Part shown: one piece after another, positions 16,452-24,927 of the stretch
How the letters are laid out: each line of letters starts with the position of its first letter
Position numbering within the stretch: position 1 is the stretch's first letter
Assembly (NCBI RefSeq): GCF_018595685.2
Contig: NZ_CP092334.1
Span: forward strand, 3,066,001 to 3,130,000
Direction of reading: 5' to 3'
DNA from: Flavihumibacter rivuli
Lineage (GTDB): Bacteria; Bacteroidota; Bacteroidia; Chitinophagales; Chitinophagaceae
DNA length: 64,000 nucleotides
Made by a program: the position numbers and the translations under genes
The notes under the pieces: generated by a model
What the model was told of the DNA's origin: nothing
The model's database searches: none
The model's input: the letters and a program-made list of their open reading frames with translations, nothing else

Positions 16452-17627
16452 TTGATCAGGAGAAGCTCCTTACATGATACCAGTTTGCTTTTGCAGGAAT
16501 TTCCAGTGCTTGTGCTATCAGGACCAAGGCAGGTTGGTAAATCTACTTTTACCAGGCAGCTATCCAGGAACCTGGTTTATCCGCCGGTATTTTTTGACCT
16601 GAGGGAAGAAAATGACCTTAGGCTCTTATCCCATGATCCGGCCTTCCTGCTGGAACAGTATGTCAACAATTGTGTCATAATCGAAGGAATTGAGCGCCTG
16701 CCTGCATTAATTCCCTCCATGGCGGAGATCATTGGACAGGATAAGCGGCCGGGAAGGTTTATCCTCACCGGGTCCGTCTCACCGGCCTGGTTGAAAAAGG
16801 CCTTGCCCCCTGAACAGGCTGGACAGTTTGCCTTTCTGGAGCTTACCCCCCTGCACTTCAGGGAGGCCCGCAATGGCAAGATCAGTATGCAGCGGCATTG
16901 GTTCAGGGGAGGCTTCCCCCTTTCCCTCACCGCTAAAAATGAAGCCAATGGACAACGTTTCCTGGTGGAACTGGTAAGGGATTATGTGGAAAAGGACCTT
17001 TCGAGGATCTCCGGGGTCAATATCTCGGAACGCGTGATGAGGAATTTCTGGCAGATGCTGGCGGCCAATAACGGGGCAGTATGGAATGCTGAAACCTATG
17101 CACGTTCCCTTGGAGTAAGCAGCCCAACCGTAAAACGTTACCTGGAGATCCTGGAAGCAGCCATGCTGGTACGGCAACTTCCCTCCTGGACCCTCAATAG
17201 CGCCAAAAGACTGGTCAAAGCCCCCAAAGTGTATATCCGCGACAGCGGTATTCTTCATGCCATGAACCGTATTGCCGGCCAGGACCAGCTTCCCATGAAC
17301 ATTGCAGTAGGGGCTTCCTGGGAAGGTTATGTGGTGGAGCAAATTGCTGCTGTGCTGCCCCAACACCTTAACCTCTCCTATTACCGCACCCATCATGGGG
17401 CGGAATGCGACCTGGTCCTGTCCGAAGGGAACAAACCGGTAATGGCCATCGACATTAAATTCTCCTCAAAACCAAGCCTGTCAAGGGGTTTCTATGTTGG
17501 AATGAGCGACCTGAACCTCCATCAAGGCTGGGTGATCGTACCAAAAGGCCCCCTATCAAAACCCGAGCCCTCCATCAACTGCATAGGCCTGACTGAATTC
17601 CTGGACCAGATTGAAAGCATCATATAA
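16452..17627 (+). CDS. AAA ATPase with DUF4143 nuclease-like C-terminal domain
   Basis: The 391-residue protein has an N-terminal P-loop (VLVLSGPRQVGKSTFTRQL) with a FDLREENDLRLL sensor region, a FILTGSVSPAWLKKALPPEQAG segment, a winged-helix-like middle (YARSLGVSSPTVKRYLEILE), and a C-terminal DUF4143 domain with GASWEGYVVEQI and ECDLVLSEG...VMAIDIKFS. The last resembles the PD-(D/E)XK core. The frame starts with TTG: the upstream in-frame stop is at 16413 and no ATG follows it, while the family N-terminus (MIKR-like) aligns with this TTG. Both flanks are AT-rich and share the 12-mer GTGAATTTTTAA. Role unknown; relatives occur in variable genomic islands. Confidence 0.85.
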   Translation: MIRRSSLHDTSLLLQEFPVLVLSGPRQVGKSTFTRQLSRNLVYPPVFFDLREENDLRLLSHDPAFLLEQYVNNCVIIEGIERLPALIPSMAEIIGQDKRPGRFILTGSVSPAWLKKALPPEQAGQFAFLELTPLHFREARNGKISMQRHWFRGGFPLSLTAKNEANGQRFLVELVRDYVEKDLSRISGVNISERVMRNFWQMLAANNGAVWNAETYARSLGVSSPTVKRYLEILEAAMLVRQLPSWTLNSAKRLVKAPKVYIRDSGILHAMNRIAGQDQLPMNIAVGASWEGYVVEQIAAVLPQHLNLSYYRTHHGAECDLVLSEGNKPVMAIDIKFSSKPSLSRGFYVGMSDLNLHQGWVIVPKGPLSKPEPSINCIGLTEFLDQIESII

Positions 17628-18311
17628 TTGTGAATTTTTAATTTTTTATTTTAGATTTTCACGTTTTAATATTATTTATTGTGAAAAGTTTTAGCATTTC
17701 ATATTATATATTTATTTAATGTTATTACTTTTTTTTAGTATTGCTAAATCCAGATTTCCGCATCAATTGAAATGATGTTTTTTGCCAATTTTCAGCTTTT
17801 TTGAATTTTGACCCTCCTGAATACGGTGATTTGATTTTTTAGCAGTTTTTACCGATTCGGATCATTTAGCATTTTTACACGAAGTTTCTTGGATTTGGGC
17901 TCTGCCTGAATTTTGGGGATTTTCAAAATTGGTACAATCCAATTTTACAGTTTTGGTATGTTGTAATGGCATTCAATCCTACCCGTCTAATTCCGGCGAT
18001 TTTGAATTTTGGAAGGCTTTAAGACCCAGTTCCCGATTTTCATATCTTTTTCATGAAGGCCGGAAATTAACGGGCTGATAATTTTTCACTTCCCGGAATC
18101 AATTTTCCTGTGGACCTTTTGGACGGCTTTGATTTTCAGACACTTGTTGGGCATCAGCCAGAATTCATATTTATAACCCGGTGCTGCTTTTCGATAGCGG
18201 TAGTTTTATTCTTTTAACCAGGCCCTTCATTTCAACCATCCTTTTCTTCCTTCATGATCTTTGATACGGGAAGAGTTTTTTAGCGGAATTCATTTCCTGG
18301 TGGCTTCATTT
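17628..18311. other. T-rich gene-free interval upstream of polA
   Basis: About 700 bp with no credible gene on either strand. The + strand is conspicuously T-rich with many GATTTT/GAATTTT/TTTTT runs, most dense at 17630-17960. No tRNA-like fold was noticed. It may be a decayed gene, a long leader or an undescribed element. Confidence 0.5.
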
Positions 18312-18319
18312 TATATTTG
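18312..18319 (+). promoter_or_regulatory. Candidate -7 element (TATATTTG) for polA
   Basis: A perfect TAnnTTTG match 28 bp before the polA ATG at 18348. No TTG at the ideal upstream spacing. Confidence 0.4.
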
Positions 18320-18347
18320 ACCCTTTTCAATTTCCTACCTTCGTCAC

Positions 18348-21179
18348 ATGGATAAACGCCTTTTTCTATTGGATGCTATGGCCTTGGTTTTCAGGGCTTA
18401 CTATGCTTTGATCCGCAACCCGCGCATTACTTCACAGGGCAGGAATACCAATGCCCAATTCGGATTTACCAACACACTCCTGGACCTGATCAATAACCAG
18501 AAACCGACCCATATGGCGGTTTGCTTTGATACCGAAGCACCCACAGAACGCCATATCGACTTTACTGACTACAAGGCCAACCGGCAGGAAGCGCCTGAAG
18601 ACCTTATCCTTGCCTTACCTGATATCAAAAGAATCATCAGGGGTTTCAATATCCCGGTGGTGGAAGTAGATGGTTATGAAGCTGATGATGTCATTGGTGC
18701 CCTTAGTAAACAAGCAGAAGCTGCTGGTTATGAGGTGTTTATGGTTACCCCGGACAAGGATTACGGTCAACTAGTATCCGATAAGGTTAAGATCTACAAG
18801 CCTGGTTACCAGGGAGGGGATGTTGAGATCCTCGGCCCTGAAGAGGTATGTAATAAATGGAATATCAAATCAGTGGACCAGGTGATCGATATGCTGGGCC
18901 TGATGGGGGACGCGGTTGACAATATCCCCGGCATACCCGGTGTAGGGGAAAAGACCGCCGCCAAACTATTGGCCGAATACGGCACCCTCGAAAACATCCT
19001 GGAAAATGCAGATCAGATCAAGGGAGCGCTCGGTGAAAAGGTAAGGAATGGTAAGGAATCGGCCATGGTTTCCAAGAAATTGGCCACCATCATCACTGCC
19101 GTCCCGGTAGAATTCCACGAAGAGGACTTCAGGCTCAAGGAGTGGAATAAGGATGCCTTAAAGGAAGTTTTCACCGAACTGGAATTCCGGACGGTTGCCA
19201 AAAGAATCCTTGGCGAAGAGATCCTGTCCCCGAATGCTACGAAATCTGCCCCACAGGGTGTCCAGACCGACCTCTTTGGTAATGCTGTCGACACCCCCGC
19301 CAGCAAATTGGCGAAGCCAGCTGAAAATGACGATTCGCAGGAAAAATTCCTGTCTGTTGATAAAAATATTGCCAATACCTCCCATCATTATGAATTGATC
19401 CAGGGTGAAGATGCCATTGAAGCCCTGGTAAGGAAACTGGCTGAAGCCCCCGAGATCTGTTTCGATACCGAAACCACCAACCTGGATGCCAATGACGCCG
19501 AACTCGTAGGCCTGAGCTTTGCTTCCAGGGCACACGAAGCCTATTATATCCCCTGTCCGGCAGACCAGGTACAAACCAAAAAGATCCTCACCCAGCTTGG
19601 TCCCCTGTTCAGTGATAAGAACAAACGCTGGATCGGCCAGAATATCAAATATGACCTGCTCGTCCTGAAATGGTATGGGGTGGAACTCGCCGGAAGTATT
19701 TTCGATACCATGTTGGCCCATTATGTAATTGAGCCCGAAGGGAAGAGGGGAATGGACCTGCTGAGTGCCAAATACCTGGGCTACGAACCCGTGCATATCG
19801 AGGAACTGATTGGTAAGAAGGGGAAGAACCAGGGCAATATGCGGGATGTGGAACTGGAAAAGATCAAGGATTACGCTGCAGAGGATGCTGATATCACCCT
19901 CCAGTTGAAGCAGGTCTTTGAACCCATGCTGAAGCAGCTGGAAGTAGAAAAGGTTTTTGAAAAAGTAGAGAACCCCCTGGTAAAAGTGCTGGCCGACATG
20001 GAGTTTGAAGGGGTAAAAGTTGATGTTGACTTCCTGAATGAATATTCTAAACAGCTGGAAAGGGATGCCAAAGCAGCAGAAGAAAGGGTATACCAGCAGG
20101 CAGGGGTCCGCTTCAACCTGGCGTCCCCCAAACAACTGGGAGAAGTCCTGTTTGAAAAGCTTCAGCTCGATCCCAAAGCTAAAAAGACAAAGACCGGCCA
20201 ATATGCAACCGGGGAAGATGTTCTGCTGAAACTGGCCCAACAAAACCCGATCGTGGACGATATCCTCGCCTACAGGGAACTGACCAAGCTGAAATCCACC
20301 TACGTTGACGCGCTGCCCCAAATGATCAACCGAAAGACTGGAAGGGTACACACTTCCTATGGGCAGGCCATAGCCGTTACAGGCAGGCTATCCAGCAATA
20401 ACCCTAACCTCCAGAACATACCTGTCCGGACAGAAAGGGGCAGGGAGATCAGGAAAGCATTCGTTCCACGGGATGGGCAGCATATCCTGCTTTCTGCGGA
20501 CTATTCCCAGATAGAACTTAGGATTGTAGCGGCCATCAGCGGGGACAAGAATATGTGTGAGGCCTTCCGCAGTGGAAAGGATATCCATACAGCAACTGCC
20601 GCCAAAGTGTATGGTGTACCGGAGGAGGAAGTAACCAAAGAGCAGCGGTACAAGGCCAAGAGCGTGAATTTCGGCATCATCTATGGACAGGGCGCTTTCG
20701 GGCTTGCCGATAACCTGGGCATCAGCCGGACAGAAGCCAAGGAGATCATCGATAATTATAAGAAAGAGTTCAGCGGCATCACCAGCTATATGGACAATAT
20801 GGTCAATTTTGCCCGTGAACGTGGGTATGTGGAGACCCTGATGGGGAGGAAGCGATGGCTCAGGGATATCAACTCGAGCAACTTTACGGTCAGGGGATTT
20901 GCAGAAAGAAACGCGATCAATTCACCGATACAGGGTACTGCTGCCGATATGATCAAACTGGCCATGGCCAGTCTCCATGCTGCGATCAAGAGGGAAAAAT
21001 TAAGGAGTAAAATGATCCTGCAGGTGCATGATGAATTGGTCTTTGATGCATTGAAAGAAGAGGTGGATTCCCTCAAACCCCTGATCCTCGACTGCATGCA
21101 ATCGGCTTTACCATTGCCCAATGAAGTGCCGGTCATCGCGGAGGTCGGAATGGGTGACAATTGGCTGGAAGCACATTAA
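18348..21179 (+). CDS. polA: DNA polymerase I
   Basis: The 943-residue three-domain enzyme. Residues 1-290 are the 5'-3' flap nuclease (LFLLDAMALVFRAYYAL, DGYEADDVIGAL, GDAVDNIPGIPGVGEKTA). The 3'-5' exonuclease domain appears intact: EICFDTETTNLD carries the DxE pair, and NIKYDLLVL and YAAEDADITLQL supply later catalytic residues. The polymerase domain has motif A (LLSADYSQIELRI), motif B (RYKAKSVNFGIIYGQGAFG) and motif C (LQVHDELVFDA). It fills gaps in replication and excision repair, consistent with uvrB upstream on the same strand. A hairpin terminator follows. Confidence 0.97.
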   Translation: MDKRLFLLDAMALVFRAYYALIRNPRITSQGRNTNAQFGFTNTLLDLINNQKPTHMAVCFDTEAPTERHIDFTDYKANRQEAPEDLILALPDIKRIIRGFNIPVVEVDGYEADDVIGALSKQAEAAGYEVFMVTPDKDYGQLVSDKVKIYKPGYQGGDVEILGPEEVCNKWNIKSVDQVIDMLGLMGDAVDNIPGIPGVGEKTAAKLLAEYGTLENILENADQIKGALGEKVRNGKESAMVSKKLATIITAVPVEFHEEDFRLKEWNKDALKEVFTELEFRTVAKRILGEEILSPNATKSAPQGVQTDLFGNAVDTPASKLAKPAENDDSQEKFLSVDKNIANTSHHYELIQGEDAIEALVRKLAEAPEICFDTETTNLDANDAELVGLSFASRAHEAYYIPCPADQVQTKKILTQLGPLFSDKNKRWIGQNIKYDLLVLKWYGVELAGSIFDTMLAHYVIEPEGKRGMDLLSAKYLGYEPVHIEELIGKKGKNQGNMRDVELEKIKDYAAEDADITLQLKQVFEPMLKQLEVEKVFEKVENPLVKVLADMEFEGVKVDVDFLNEYSKQLERDAKAAEERVYQQAGVRFNLASPKQLGEVLFEKLQLDPKAKKTKTGQYATGEDVLLKLAQQNPIVDDILAYRELTKLKSTYVDALPQMINRKTGRVHTSYGQAIAVTGRLSSNNPNLQNIPVRTERGREIRKAFVPRDGQHILLSADYSQIELRIVAAISGDKNMCEAFRSGKDIHTATAAKVYGVPEEEVTKEQRYKAKSVNFGIIYGQGAFGLADNLGISRTEAKEIIDNYKKEFSGITSYMDNMVNFARERGYVETLMGRKRWLRDINSSNFTVRGFAERNAINSPIQGTAADMIKLAMASLHAAIKREKLRSKMILQVHDELVFDALKEEVDSLKPLILDCMQSALPLPNEVPVIAEVGMGDNWLEAH

Positions 21180-21187
21180 ACTATTGG

Positions 21188-21213
21188 AATGTCGGTTTAG
21201 CCCGGCATTTTTT
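21188..21213 (+). terminator. Rho-independent terminator of polA
   Basis: AATGTCGG / CCGGCATT stem with a TTTAGC loop and T6 tract, 8 bp after the polA stop. Confidence 0.8.
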
Positions 21214-21265
21214 ATGACCACGATCAATTGGGGTCCTTTGTAACTTTAGGGCAATTGCATCGACT

Positions 21266-22018
21266 ATGGATTGGCAACAGTACTTCAAAGTGGCCCAATT
21301 GATCGGGGGCAGGTATTTCATCATCGCCGGCATTGCCTTCCTGCTCGGTTATGTACTATTACGTACCAGGCTATCCCCTAAAAAGATCCAGAAAAGGTTC
21401 CCGGTCAGCAAGGACTACCTCAGGGAGATCGGCTTTTCCATCATCACCATATCCATTTTTGCTTTTGTACCCATCCTTCTGATCCGCAACCCTGTGATCG
21501 GGCCGCATACCACCTTTTACACAGATATTGAAAAATATGGCTGGCCCTATTTCTTCCTGGCCTTCCCCATCATGTTGTTCATGCACGATACCTATTTCTA
21601 TTGGACACACCGGCTGATGCATCATCCCCGGCTGTTCAGGATCTTGCATCTTACCCATCATAAGTCCACGAATCCCAGTCCATGGGCGGCCTATGCCTTC
21701 CATCCGCTGGAAGCCATCGTGGAGGCTGGTATTGTGCCGGTTTTCCTCTTCACCATTCCTATTCACCAATACCACCTTCCCCTTTTCTTCCTGTTCATGA
21801 TCACTTATAATGTCTATGGCCACCTGGGCTATGAGCTTTACCCCAGGGGCTTCAGCAGGCATTGGCTGGGAAAATGGATCAATACCTCCGTGAACCATAA
21901 CCAGCACCACCAATACTTCAAAGGCAATTATGGCCTGTATTTCCTGATCTGGGACCGCATCATGGGAACCATCAGGAACGATTATGACCAAAGGTTCGAT
22001 GAGGTAAAGGCTAAGTAA
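21266..22018 (+). CDS. Sterol desaturase/fatty acid hydroxylase-family membrane protein
   Basis: The 250-residue protein has four to five membrane helices and the histidine clusters of the membrane di-iron oxygenase superfamily: HDTYFYWTHRLMHH, HLTHHKSTNP and VNHNQHHQYF. These bind two irons and hydroxylate or desaturate lipid chains using O2. The substrate in this bacterium is unknown; fatty acid or membrane lipid is more likely than sterol. A second, diverged family member is at 53928. It is followed after about 65 bp by the DsbA-like gene. Confidence 0.88.
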   Translation: MDWQQYFKVAQLIGGRYFIIAGIAFLLGYVLLRTRLSPKKIQKRFPVSKDYLREIGFSIITISIFAFVPILLIRNPVIGPHTTFYTDIEKYGWPYFFLAFPIMLFMHDTYFYWTHRLMHHPRLFRILHLTHHKSTNPSPWAAYAFHPLEAIVEAGIVPVFLFTIPIHQYHLPLFFLFMITYNVYGHLGYELYPRGFSRHWLGKWINTSVNHNQHHQYFKGNYGLYFLIWDRIMGTIRNDYDQRFDEVKAK

Positions 22019-22084
22019 AACCAGCTGTCACAGGTCCGGATGGTCAAAGGACGCCGATCCTGCAGAATGCATTTACTTTGCAGC

Positions 22085-22738
22085 ATGACTCCAACGCTTT
22101 ATTACTGTTATGATGCCTATTGTGGCTGGTGCTATGGTTTTAGCCCTGTGATCAGCAAAATTTCTGAATTATACAGTGACCGGATGGCTTTTGAGGTTTT
22201 ATCAGGGGGGATGATCCTGCCGGAAAGTCCCAGGCATATCGGTGTGATGGCCGGCTATATCAGCGAAGCCTATAAGACCGTTGAGGAAATGACTGGCGTA
22301 ACCTTCGGCCAGGATTATCTCTGGCATATTTTCAACCCCGACATGAGCGATTGGTACCCGAATTCGGAAAAGCCGGCTATTGCCCTTTGCGTTTTCCGGG
22401 AATACTATCCTGACAGGCAGGTGGAATTCGCGGCCGACCTGCAGTATGCACTGCACTATGAAGGCCGGGACCTTTGCGATAATGAAGCCTATCGTCACTT
22501 ATTGGAGAAATATGCGATCCCGGCAGAAGAGTTTTATGAAAAACTGAAGAGTGACACCTATAAAGAGAAGGCCTATTACGATTTTGCGCTGTGCAAGCAA
22601 TTACAGGTGACCGGTTATCCCTGTGTATTGATGCAAGTAAGTGATAGCAAGTTTTACCTTCTTTCCCGCGGTTATTCCGATCTGGAGACCATGGTACAAC
22701 GCATTGAAGCCGTATTGGCAGACATCAATAAAAACTGA
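22085..22738 (+). CDS. DsbA-family (FrnE-like) thiol oxidoreductase
   Basis: From the ATG at 22085 the product has 217 residues and begins MTPTLYYCYDAYCGWCYGF, with the redox motif CGWC near residue 13. It has a helical insertion and the cis-Pro loop VTGYPCVLMQ. There is no signal peptide, so it is probably cytosolic, like FrnE/2-hydroxychromene-isomerase-like members of the DsbA superfamily. Substrate unknown. The earlier frame start at 22040 adds an atypical basic leader. It ends 5 bp before pfkB, so the two are likely co-transcribed. Confidence 0.82.
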   Translation: MTPTLYYCYDAYCGWCYGFSPVISKISELYSDRMAFEVLSGGMILPESPRHIGVMAGYISEAYKTVEEMTGVTFGQDYLWHIFNPDMSDWYPNSEKPAIALCVFREYYPDRQVEFAADLQYALHYEGRDLCDNEAYRHLLEKYAIPAEEFYEKLKSDTYKEKAYYDFALCKQLQVTGYPCVLMQVSDSKFYLLSRGYSDLETMVQRIEAVLADINKN

Positions 22739-22743
22739 TCGTC

Positions 22744-23673
22744 ATGATCCTGACAATTACCCCCAACCCAGCCGTTGATAAGAGCACCTCTACTGAGCAG
22801 CTCATTCCCGAGAAAAAATTGCGGTGCACAGAAATGGTGGTGGAGGCCGGCGGAGGGGGGATCAATGTCAGTAAAGCCTTGCAGGAATTGGGTGCCCCTA
22901 CCCTGGCGCTTTTCACCAGCGGAGGCTTAAATGGCCAGCAATTGGAAAAAGCTGTAGCCAGGGAATCCGTTGAATACCTTACCATCCCAATTGCTGGGGA
23001 GACCAGGGAAAACCTGGTCGTGCTCGAACGCAACAGCAACAACCAGTTCCGCTTTGTTTTACCAGGCCCCACCATGCCTGCCGGACTCGTTCAGGATTTT
23101 ATTGACCGCATTGAATCCTTACCAACACCGCCCGCTGTAATTGTTGGCAGCGGAAGCCTTCCTCCCGGTTGCGATGAAGGGTTTTACGCAGCACTGGCAG
23201 AATATGCAGCATCACGGGATATCCCTTGCATCATTGACTGTTCAGGGGTGCCGTTGTTGAAAGCAGCCCAAAAAGGGGTATTCCTGCTTAAACCCAACCT
23301 CAATGAACTGGCCCAGTTGGCAGGAAAAGAGAAGCTGGAAACCATTGAGGTTGCAGAAGCCGCCCGGAAGTTATTGGCAGGAAACAAATGCAAAATGGTA
23401 GTCGTTTCCATGGGCGCACAGGGGGCGATGGTCATCACGAAAGAGGGGCATCTGCAGATCCCGGCGCCAACTGTAAAAAAGCAAAGTACGGTTGGGGCAG
23501 GAGACTCCATGGTGGCCGGGATGGCTTACCAGTTATGGAAAGGTGCCGACCCCTTTACCATGGCCCGATTTGGGATCGCCTGTGGTACAGCGGCTACCAT
23601 GAACCCCGGAACACAACTCTTCAATAAATATGATGTTGAAAGATTGTATCAATGGATGTTGAGCCATAAGTAG
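22744..23673 (+). CDS. pfkB: PfkB-family 6-phosphofructokinase (Pfk-2 type)
   Basis: The 309-residue ribokinase-superfamily sugar kinase is strongly reminiscent of E. coli PfkB throughout. Shared segments are TPNPAVDKS, EKKLRCTEMVVEAGGGGINV, the IVGSGSLPPG loop, FLLKPNLNEL, VVSMGAQGAM and the catalytic STVGAGDSMVAGM anion hole/base. It phosphorylates fructose-6-phosphate (or 1-phosphate/tagatose-6-phosphate in relatives) with ATP. The N-terminal KLRC...GGGGINV pattern favours the Pfk-2 assignment over 1-phosphofructokinase (FruK). Confidence 0.88.
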   Translation: MILTITPNPAVDKSTSTEQLIPEKKLRCTEMVVEAGGGGINVSKALQELGAPTLALFTSGGLNGQQLEKAVARESVEYLTIPIAGETRENLVVLERNSNNQFRFVLPGPTMPAGLVQDFIDRIESLPTPPAVIVGSGSLPPGCDEGFYAALAEYAASRDIPCIIDCSGVPLLKAAQKGVFLLKPNLNELAQLAGKEKLETIEVAEAARKLLAGNKCKMVVVSMGAQGAMVITKEGHLQIPAPTVKKQSTVGAGDSMVAGMAYQLWKGADPFTMARFGIACGTAATMNPGTQLFNKYDVERLYQWMLSHK

Positions 23674-23720
23674 GTCCTGGGAATAACATTGCCTTCATGA
23701 AAATGGCCAGGATGTGTCGC

Positions 23721-24110
23721 CTATGCCCCCGCAGGCACTGAATGTAAGGCAATCCTATTGCCTTCCGAATCCTCAAAGACAGCCATAAAGCCATATTCAG
23801 GAGATATTTCTGTTTTGGGAACAAGGACCTTTCCTCCTGCACCAACTATGCGGTCTAAATACAGCTGGACATCAGGGTTTCCATTCAGGTAGATAAGGGG
23901 TCCATGACTGAGGGAAGGATGGTAGAAGCCTTCTGCCTGGCATAGTGCCCCACCGATCCCTTCCATAGGATCGTCAATAGGGAACATCCGCATTTTCAGG
24001 TTGGGCATTTCCATGGGCACCAGGCTTACCTGGAAAACAGCCTCATAAAACCTGGCAGCCCTTTCAATATCTGTAGTGGGGATCTCAAACCAGCTGATGG
24101 CATGCTTCAT
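23721..24110 (-). CDS. VOC-family (glyoxalase/bleomycin-resistance-like) protein
   Basis: The 129 residues from the ATG at 24110 (MKHAISWFEIPTTDIERAAR) contain the paired beta-alpha-beta-beta-beta modules of the vicinal oxygen chelate fold: FYEAVFQVSLVPME near the start and MAVFEDSEGNRIALHS at the end. Similar proteins are often annotated as glyoxalase-like but without shown activity. It is a stand-alone gene convergent with pfkB. An in-frame ATG at 24128 would add six residues. Confidence 0.85.
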   Translation of the reverse strand: MKHAISWFEIPTTDIERAARFYEAVFQVSLVPMEMPNLKMRMFPIDDPMEGIGGALCQAEGFYHPSLSHGPLIYLNGNPDVQLYLDRIVGAGGKVLVPKTEISPEYGFMAVFEDSEGNRIALHSVPAGA

Positions 24111-24268
24111 GTGGAAGGTTTTTAGCAATGAGTAAAAAATTGATAATCATATAAGTTAATAATTTTTCTGACCCCTCGGAAAAGGAATTGATGAACGGTG
24201 GATGGGTAAGCAGGAGCCTGCGTTTCCCATTTTCGCCTTATCTTGCACCTCCTTTACAAATTGCAGAT

Positions 24269-24835
24269 ATGGAATACAACAGAATCATTGCAGTGACCGG
24301 ATTGCCGGGATTGTTTGAATTGGTCAGCAGTAAGACAGACGGTGCGATCGTTCGCTCCCTTGATGATAACACGACTAAATTTGTTTCTTCCCGGATCCAC
24401 AACTTCTCCCACCTGGAGAGTATCGAGATCTACACGATCAGGGAGAACGTTAACCTGGTGGATGTTTTCCAGGCAATTGAAAAGTCAGGTGAAGCCTTAC
24501 CCAATGTTAAGGATGGTGCGGCTTTGAAGGCCTTCTTCAAGAAGGTTTATGCCGATATGGACTTCGAACGGGTGTATGCCAGCGATATGAAGAAGATGGT
24601 GAAGTGGTATGAAGTCCTGAAGAAGAACAATGTGGAGATCAAACTCAGCCAGTACGCGCCTGTTGAAGAAGCAGCAGAAGTGGTTGAAGCAGCAGCCCCG
24701 GTAGTGGAAGTGGCAGAAGAAAAACCTGCAAAGGCCCCCAAGAAAAAGGCAGCCAAGAAAGACGCAGCTGAGCCTGTTGCTGAAGGTGAAGAAAAGCCTA
24801 AAAAGACAACCCGCAAGAAAAAGACGGAAGAATAA
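24269..24835 (+). CDS. DUF5606 protein with Lys/Ala-rich C-terminal tail
   Basis: From the ATG at 24269 the product has 188 residues. Residues 1-130 match the Bacteroidota-specific DUF5606 family (MEYNRIIAVTGLPGLFELV, FVSSRIHNFSHLESIEIYT, YASDMKKMVKWYEVLKKNN). The remaining residues are an acidic Val/Ala/Glu stretch followed by a basic KKAAKK/KKTTRKKK tail like those of histone H1-like or HU-like DNA-binding proteins. The tail suggests nucleic-acid contact; function is unknown. A 12-bp inverted repeat separates it from the M3 peptidase gene. Confidence 0.82.
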   Translation: MEYNRIIAVTGLPGLFELVSSKTDGAIVRSLDDNTTKFVSSRIHNFSHLESIEIYTIRENVNLVDVFQAIEKSGEALPNVKDGAALKAFFKKVYADMDFERVYASDMKKMVKWYEVLKKNNVEIKLSQYAPVEEAAEVVEAAAPVVEVAEEKPAKAPKKKAAKKDAAEPVAEGEEKPKKTTRKKKTEE

Positions 24836-24856
24836 TCTTTCTCATTAACTAAATTG

Positions 24857-24909
24857 TTCAAGCTACAGCCATCAAGCCATCAAATAATGCTTGATACCTG
24901 TAGCTTGAA
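24857..24909. repeat. Long nested inverted repeat between DUF5606 and M3 peptidase genes
   Basis: TTCAAGCTACAG (24857-24868) is exactly complementary to CTGTAGCTTGAA (24898-24909). Inside it, ATCAAGC (24871-24877) pairs with GCTTGAT (24889-24895). No T-run follows, so it is not a classical terminator; an mRNA processing hairpin or attenuator is possible. Confidence 0.7.
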
Positions 24910-24927
24910 TCGTTTAAACAGTCCCAT

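Noticed and set aside
19158..20351. 397-codon minus-strand frame inside polA
   Set aside because: Long because of codon bias on the opposite strand; the polA frame has full motifs.
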